Positions 60,480-64,000 of a DNA stretch of 64,000 bases are shown piece after piece. The stretch comes from Halolamina salifodinae. GTDB lineage: Archaea > Halobacteriota > Halobacteria > Halobacteriales > Haloferacaceae. The translations under genes and the position numbers were made by a program. The notes under the pieces are model-generated. The model saw nothing but the letters and a program-made list of their open reading frames with translations, was not told where the DNA came from and ran no database searches. The stretch's first letter is position 1; each line of letters opens with the position of its first letter. Location: the NCBI RefSeq assembly GCF_017874235.1, contig NZ_JAGGLC010000004.1, positions 124,001 to 188,000 of the forward strand, written 5' to 3'.

Positions 60480-60824
60480 ATGGAATACGTCTACGCTGCA
60501 CTCACGCTGAACGAATCGGGCGAGGAGATCAACGAGGAGAACATCACGGCCGTGCTCGAAGCCGCGGGCGTCGATGTCGAGGAGTCGCGTGTGAAGGCCC
60601 TCGTGGCCGCCCTCGAGGACGTCGATATCGAGGAGGCCATCGAGACGGCCGCCGCCGCGCCCGCCGCGGGCGCCGCAGCCGGCGGCGCCGCCGGTGGCGC
60701 CGAGGAGAGCGAGGAAGCCGAGGAGGAAGAGGCTGAGGAAGCGGCCGAGGCCGAGGAAGAAGAGGAAGACGAGGAAGAAGAAGAAGAGGACGGCGGCGAG
60801 GGTCTCGGCGAGCTGTTCGGTTAA
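60480..60824 (+). CDS. rpl12: 50S ribosomal protein P1 (archaeal L12)
   Basis: A 114-aa archaeal P1. It starts [20 protein letters not shown], has the helical dimerisation domain to about 58, an Ala/Gly hinge and a Glu-rich tail ending GLGELFG, which recruits translation factors. It is the last gene of the operon. A T-rich run (CTGATTTCTTTCGA, around 60860) about 35 bp after the stop may terminate it. Confidence 0.97.
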   Translation: MEYVYAALTLNESGEEINEENITAVLEAAGVDVEESRVKALVAALEDVDIEEAIETAAAAPAAGAAAGGAAGGAEESEEAEEEEAEEAAEAEEEEEDEEEEEEDGGEGLGELFG

Positions 60825-60907
60825 CCGGCCGACCCTCCTTCCGACTGCTTCCCGCAGTGCTGATTTCTTTCGACGCCAGTTCCGGAGTGGCGACGCTCGC
60901 CGACGCG

Positions 60908-61084
60908 CTACCGAAGTCGGCTGACCACGGCCAGCACCACGCAGGCGACGCCGAGGGCGACGGGGACAGGTCCACTCGGCGCACCGAACTCCCAGCCCAG
61001 TAGCGTCGTTCCCACAAGAGCGACGGCGGCAACGACGAGTCCGATCAGGAACAGCCCGGTGGAGTCGGTGGATCGTCCGGACAT
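60908..61084 (-). CDS. Small two-helix membrane protein
   Basis: A 58-aa protein (starts MSGRSTDSTGLFLIGLVVAA, ends VVLAVVSRLR) with two hydrophobic helices separated by a Pro/Gly turn (EFGAPSGPVPV). No family is recognised. It is convergent with the ribosomal protein operon. Confidence 0.6.
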   Translation of the reverse strand: MSGRSTDSTGLFLIGLVVAAVALVGTTLLGWEFGAPSGPVPVALGVACVVLAVVSRLR

Positions 61085-61200
61085 AGTCGACGCTACGGGT
61101 TGAGAACTGATAGGTGACAGGACGGCGTAACCGCTCAGAGTGTAGCGTTCGGAAGGATATGCGTGGGTGCTGTCCAGAGGACGAGCACCTGCATCGTGTT

Positions 61201-61281
61201 CGGCGGGTGGTTGCCCGCCTCGCGTCCGCCGACCGCGGCCTCGGCGACTTCGTCGCCTCGGTTTCGCGACCTTCGGTCGCG
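61201..61281. repeat. Decayed hairpin pair beside tRNA-Leu
   Basis: Two TTC-loop hairpins occur in a row: 61243-61257 (GGCGAC-TTC-GTCGCC) and 61265-61281 (CGCGACC-TTC-GGTCGCG), preceded by a GCGGG/CCCGC dyad near 61203-61218. The spacing and loop resemble the 9-3-9 family with shortened arms. The site directly adjoins the tRNA 3' end and may act in termination. Confidence 0.5.
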
Positions 61282-61288
61282 TATGCGA

Positions 61289-61373
61289 TGCGTGGGACCG
61301 GATTTGAACCGGCGGACCTCTACAGGACAGCGCCCTCAACGCTGCGCCGTTGGCCTAGCTTGGCTACCCACGC
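61289..61373 (-). tRNA. tRNA-Leu (anticodon GAG)
   Basis: Read on the minus strand, the acceptor arms GCGTGGG (from 61373) and CCCACGC pair perfectly, with A as discriminator at 61289 and no encoded CCA. The anticodon stem CAGCG/CGCTG encloses the loop TTGAGGG, giving anticodon GAG. A long variable arm (GTCCTGTAGAGGTC region) is typical of class II tRNA-Leu, and the T arm reads CCGG-TTCAAAT-CCGG. No intron is seen. Confidence 0.93.
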
Positions 61374-61408
61374 TCGCGCCGTTCTCTGCACTCCATCGTT
61401 GGCCGTGG

Positions 61409-61419
61409 GCTAGTAAAAG
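61409..61419 (-). promoter_or_regulatory. Promoter element of tRNA-Leu
   Basis: CTTTTACTAG on the minus strand lies about 40 bp upstream of the tRNA 5' end, in a GC-rich context, matching a haloarchaeal TATA box for stable RNA. Confidence 0.55.
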
Positions 61420-61544
61420 GGCTTCCCTTTGCCGTCGCCGTCGGGCGACGACGATGGCCCGCGCTCGGCGGTCGGGTGGGCGGCATCCGGCGATCCGCGT
61501 GCCGGTCGCCATACGTTTATTCCCCACCGCACCCACTCGTCGGT

Positions 61545-62108
61545 ATGAACGTGCGCACAACCGTCCGCGAGCACACGCTCGCCGTCGCGGCAGTGCTGTC
61601 GGCCGTCTCGCTCGCGCTGGTGTTCGCCGCCGCGCTGCGGGTCGTCCCGCCCGAACTCCTCCCACGGGCACCGACAGCCGTCGTCGACGCCATCCCCCAC
61701 GTGAACGCGCTCGTCAGCGCCGTCGCGTTCGTCGTCGTCGTTCTCGGCGTCCGCGCGATCAAGGACGGCGATGTCGACCGCCACCGGAAGCTGATGGGGT
61801 CGGCGTTCGGCCTGTTCGCGCTCTTTCTCGTCGGCTACCTCTACCGGGTCGCGCTCGTTGGGCCGACGGAGTTTTCGGCCGCGCCGGCCGTCGAGACCGC
61901 CTACGCCGTGATCCTCGGGATCCACGTCACGCTCGCGGTGGTCTGCGTGCCGCTGCTGTTCTACACGCTCCTACTGGCGTGGAGCCATCCCGTGAGCGAG
62001 ATCCCGCGGACGAACCACCGCAGGGTAGGGACGGTCGCGGCGCCGCTCTGGGCCATCTCGTTCGCGCTGGGTGTCGTCGTGTATCTGATGGTGTACGTGG
62101 TCGTCTGA
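61545..62108 (+). CDS. DUF420 family membrane protein
   Basis: A 187-aa protein with four to five hydrophobic helices. The DUF420 pattern is visible: PHVNALVSAVAFVVVVLGVR, VDRHRKLMGSAFGLFALFLV, and GIHVTLAVVCVPLLFYTLLL, with conserved His residues in helices (PHVNA, DRHRKLM, GIHVTLA, TNHRRVG) that could bind haem or copper. Related proteins are linked to cytochrome oxidase function. It is a single gene; an ACGTTTAT element about 30 bp upstream may be its promoter. Confidence 0.87.
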   Translation: MNVRTTVREHTLAVAAVLSAVSLALVFAAALRVVPPELLPRAPTAVVDAIPHVNALVSAVAFVVVVLGVRAIKDGDVDRHRKLMGSAFGLFALFLVGYLYRVALVGPTEFSAAPAVETAYAVILGIHVTLAVVCVPLLFYTLLLAWSHPVSEIPRTNHRRVGTVAAPLWAISFALGVVVYLMVYVVV

Positions 62109-62112
62109 GGAT

Positions 62113-62196
62113 CAGTCGTCCTGCCCGCCGGACCGCGTGCCGGGCACCTCAGTCGTCCTGCCCGCCTGACCGCGTGCCGGGCAGCTCAGTCGTCCG
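62113..62196. repeat. 37-bp tandem duplication at the 3' end of purF
   Basis: TCAGTCGTCC starts at 62113, 62150 and 62187, giving two full 37-bp units and a partial third that is the purF stop region. Units differ at three positions. Each contains CTGCCCG and CGGGCA, which can pair. It appears to be a duplicated terminator between the convergent DUF420 and purF genes. Confidence 0.85.
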
Positions 62197-63667
62197 CGAC
62201 GGCGCCCTCGATCTCCGGTCGACTCACGTCCCGATCCGTCGTCTCGCCGTCGATCTCGTAGGGGTACTCGCCGGTCACGCAGCCCAGACAGAGGTCCGCG
62301 CGGGACTCGCCGAGCACCTCGGCGACGCCGTCGACGCTCAGATACGAGAGCGAGTCGCCGCCGACGACCTCGCGGATGTCGTCGGTGTCCTGCCCGGCAG
62401 CAATTAGCTCCTCGCGGGAGGCCATGTCGATCCCCATGTAGCAGGGTGCGACGATCTCGGGAGCGCCGATCCGGAGGTGAACCTCCGCGGCGCCGGCGTC
62501 CTCGAGCAGCGAGACCAGTTGGGTCGAGGTGGTGCCGCGGACGATGCTGTCGTCGATGAGGGTGACGGTCTTCCCCTCGACAGTCGAGCGAATGGGGTTG
62601 AGCTTCAGGCGGACCGCCTGCTCGCGCTGGTCCTGGGTGGGCATGATGAACGTCCGACCCACGTAGCGGTTCTTCATCAGCCCCTCCGCGAACTCCGGGG
62701 CGTCGTCGCCGAGTTCCTCGGTCGCGGCCTCGGCGTAGCCCGTGGCGAACGCGCGCCCGGAGTCGGGCACGGGCATCACCACGTCGCTCTCGACGCCCGA
62801 CTCCTCCCAGAGGCGCGCCCCCAGGCCGCGCCGGGTGTCGTAGACGAGTTCGTCGTCGATGACCGAGTCCGGGCGCGCGAAGTAGACGTGCTCGAAGAAG
62901 CAGTGGGCGGTGTTTTCCTGCTCGATTAGCTGGTAGCTCTCGTAGCCCGAGCCGTCGGGTTCGAGCAGCACCAGTTCGCCCGGTTTCACGTCCCGGATCA
63001 ATTCGCCGCCCAGCGTGTCGATGGCCGCCGACTCGCTGGCGAGCACGTAGCCGTCGTCGACCTTGCCGAGACAGAGCGGGCGGTTCCCCTGCGGGTCCCG
63101 GATCCCGATGACGGTCTCGTCGTGCATCACCGTCAGCGCGTAGGAGCCGTGGATGCGGTCCATCGTGCGCTTGACCGCGCGCACGAGATCCGCGTCGAGC
63201 AGGTTGCGCGCGAGATCGTGGGCGATGACCTCGGTGTCGCCGTCGGAGGTAAAGGCGTGACCCTCGCCCGCCAGTTCCTCGCGGATCTCGCCGGCGTTGA
63301 CCAGATTGCCGTTGTGTGAGAGCGCGAGCGACCCCGACCGGAACGAGACCGTAAACGGCTGTGCGCAGGCCTTGTCGACGCTGCCGGCGGTGGGGTAGCG
63401 GACGTGGCCCACGCCGTTCTCGCCCTGGAGGCCGTCGAGGTCGTCCTCGGTGAACGCCTCGCCGACCAGCCCCATCTTGACGTGGTCGTGCTGCTGGAAC
63501 CCGTCGTGGGTGACGATGCCCGCGGACTCCTGCCCGCGGTGCTGGAGCGCGTAGAGCCCGTAGTAACAGGGGCGAGCAGCCCCCCGTTCTTCGAGTGCGA
63601 CGCCGACGACGCCGCACTTGTCGCGCATCCCGTCGTCGGCCGGCCCCGCAGCCGAACCCTCGTGCAT
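62186..63667 (-). CDS. purF: Amidophosphoribosyltransferase (PurF)
   Basis: A 493-aa glutamine PRPP amidotransferase. The N-terminal glutaminase has its nucleophile in RDKCGVVGVALEER (Cys18), exposed after propeptide removal, with YYGLYALQHRGQESAGI and LALSHNGNLVNAGEIREEL. The phosphoribosyltransferase domain carries the PRPP loop in TVTLIDDSIVRGTTSTQLVS. Cys residues in IVAPCYMGID and DLCLGCVTGEYPYEI suit a 4Fe-4S cluster as in Bacillus PurF. It performs the first step of purine synthesis. Start MHEGSAAG is chosen; the shorter start MRDKC is also possible. Confidence 0.94.
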   Translation of the reverse strand: MHEGSAAGPADDGMRDKCGVVGVALEERGAARPCYYGLYALQHRGQESAGIVTHDGFQQHDHVKMGLVGEAFTEDDLDGLQGENGVGHVRYPTAGSVDKACAQPFTVSFRSGSLALSHNGNLVNAGEIREELAGEGHAFTSDGDTEVIAHDLARNLLDADLVRAVKRTMDRIHGSYALTVMHDETVIGIRDPQGNRPLCLGKVDDGYVLASESAAIDTLGGELIRDVKPGELVLLEPDGSGYESYQLIEQENTAHCFFEHVYFARPDSVIDDELVYDTRRGLGARLWEESGVESDVVMPVPDSGRAFATGYAEAATEELGDDAPEFAEGLMKNRYVGRTFIMPTQDQREQAVRLKLNPIRSTVEGKTVTLIDDSIVRGTTSTQLVSLLEDAGAAEVHLRIGAPEIVAPCYMGIDMASREELIAAGQDTDDIREVVGGDSLSYLSVDGVAEVLGESRADLCLGCVTGEYPYEIDGETTDRDVSRPEIEGAVADD

Positions 63668-64000
63668 ACGCGTAGCTGAGGGATGGGAGACCAAAAACCC
63701 CCGCTATCGTGCCCTATCTCTGCCGGAAGCTCCCAGAGTTATACAGCTACGTGCATACCCGTCGCCGTCGACGAGACAGGATCCGTAGCGACGCTGTCGC
63801 TCCCGGGAGGCGTCGACGGCGGAGAACGAAGCGACGGCTGTGAGGAGAGCGCCGTCGCTGACGGGTGGAGAAAGCGGCCGCAGAGAGCGCCGTCGCTGAC
63901 GGGTGGAGAAAGCGGCCGCAGAGAGAACCGTCAGTTGTCGCCGTTTTTCGACTGCCACGAGTAGCCACGACGCTTGGCGGACTTCCCGAAGCCACACGAC
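63668..64000. other. Non-coding right end with a 38-bp tandem repeat
   Basis: This 333-bp stretch holds no gene I can support. The purF promoter should lie at its left end. A 38-bp tandem repeat is at 63845-63920. Confidence 0.55.
63845..63920. repeat. 38-bp tandem repeat, two full copies
   Basis: The unit starting GAGAGCGCCGTCGCTGACGG occupies 63845-63882 and is repeated without change at 63883-63920. A degenerate third start (GAGAGAACCG) follows. Each unit holds GCGGCCGC near its end. The function is unknown. Confidence 0.9.

Overview
The window looks like chromosomal DNA of a halophilic archaeon (class Halobacteria). It is very GC-rich. Almost every protein is acidic (Asp/Glu-rich) with few Lys. 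Genes are packed with 1-4 nt stop/start overlaps. Archaeal information-processing genes are present: uL1-uL10-P1 ribosomal proteins, S8e, GINS, PriS, RadB, aRNase J, Cdc48 and pelota. I count 58 protein genes that I would defend, one possible short gene, one possible gene remnant and one tRNA. Most regions are core genome. The exception is an AT-rich insert at about 19.54-21.71 kb.

Layout. 1-0.2 kb: a 35-bp tandem repeat. 0.2-5.7 kb: ribosome rescue (rqcH, pelA) with mptE and a nuclease-like protein. 5.8-9.3 kb: a five-PAS histidine kinase and a CARF-like/HTH regulator. 9.3-15.7 kb (minus): a five-gene run moxR - DUF58 - TgpA-like transglutaminase - membrane-anchored HTH regulator - subtilisin-like protein. 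15.9-19.5 kb: an orphan DNA-methylase-like protein and threonine synthase. 19.5-21.7 kb: a low-GC island bounded by 13-bp inverted repeats, with a Tat-exported trypsin-like protease and a membrane protein. 21.7-24.4 kb: vapBC toxin-antitoxin, HD hydrolase, MOSC protein. 24.4-27.4 kb: biotin-dependent acyl-CoA carboxylase subunits divergent from birA. 28.4-31.8 kb: haem genes hemE, hemG, hemH. 31.8-34.3 kb: MscS channel, DUF2240, S8e. 34.5-41 kb: the phosphate regulon (AbrB-PhoU regulator, pstS-pstC-pstA-pstB-phoU). 41.4-50.7 kb: aldo/keto reductase, lipoprotein, Cdc48, radB, a CBS-HPF fusion, IMPase, Lrp, TRAM protein. 50.8-55.9 kb: DUF63, RNase J with prenyl synthase, small membrane protein, DMT exporter. 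55.9-64 kb: peroxiredoxin, GINS-priS, the L1-L10-L12 operon, tRNA-Leu(GAG), DUF420, purF.

The most unusual signal is a family of modular palindromic elements. They are built from hairpins with 9-nt arms and 3-nt loops, separated by short fixed linkers. A 57-bp double-hairpin unit occurs as two tandem copies translated in frame inside the DUF58 gene (14253-14366), as a divergent copy in frame inside a small membrane protein gene (54749-54808), and as an intergenic copy (46357-46413). The arms differ between copies but stay self-complementary, while the linkers are conserved. At two intergenic sites (about 41.02-41.25 kb minus, 46.34-46.65 kb plus) a hairpin array precedes a shared core of about 75 bp in the same relative orientation. 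This resembles the coding palindromic elements of Rickettsia in behaviour, but I recognise no named haloarchaeal family.

Other points of note: three proteins that keep a fold but appear to have lost catalytic residues (nuclease-like, methylase-like, subtilisin-like); a 4xCBS-HPF fusion that may be a ribosome hibernation factor; a haem gene set resembling the coproporphyrin branch; and a probable L1 autoregulatory leader.
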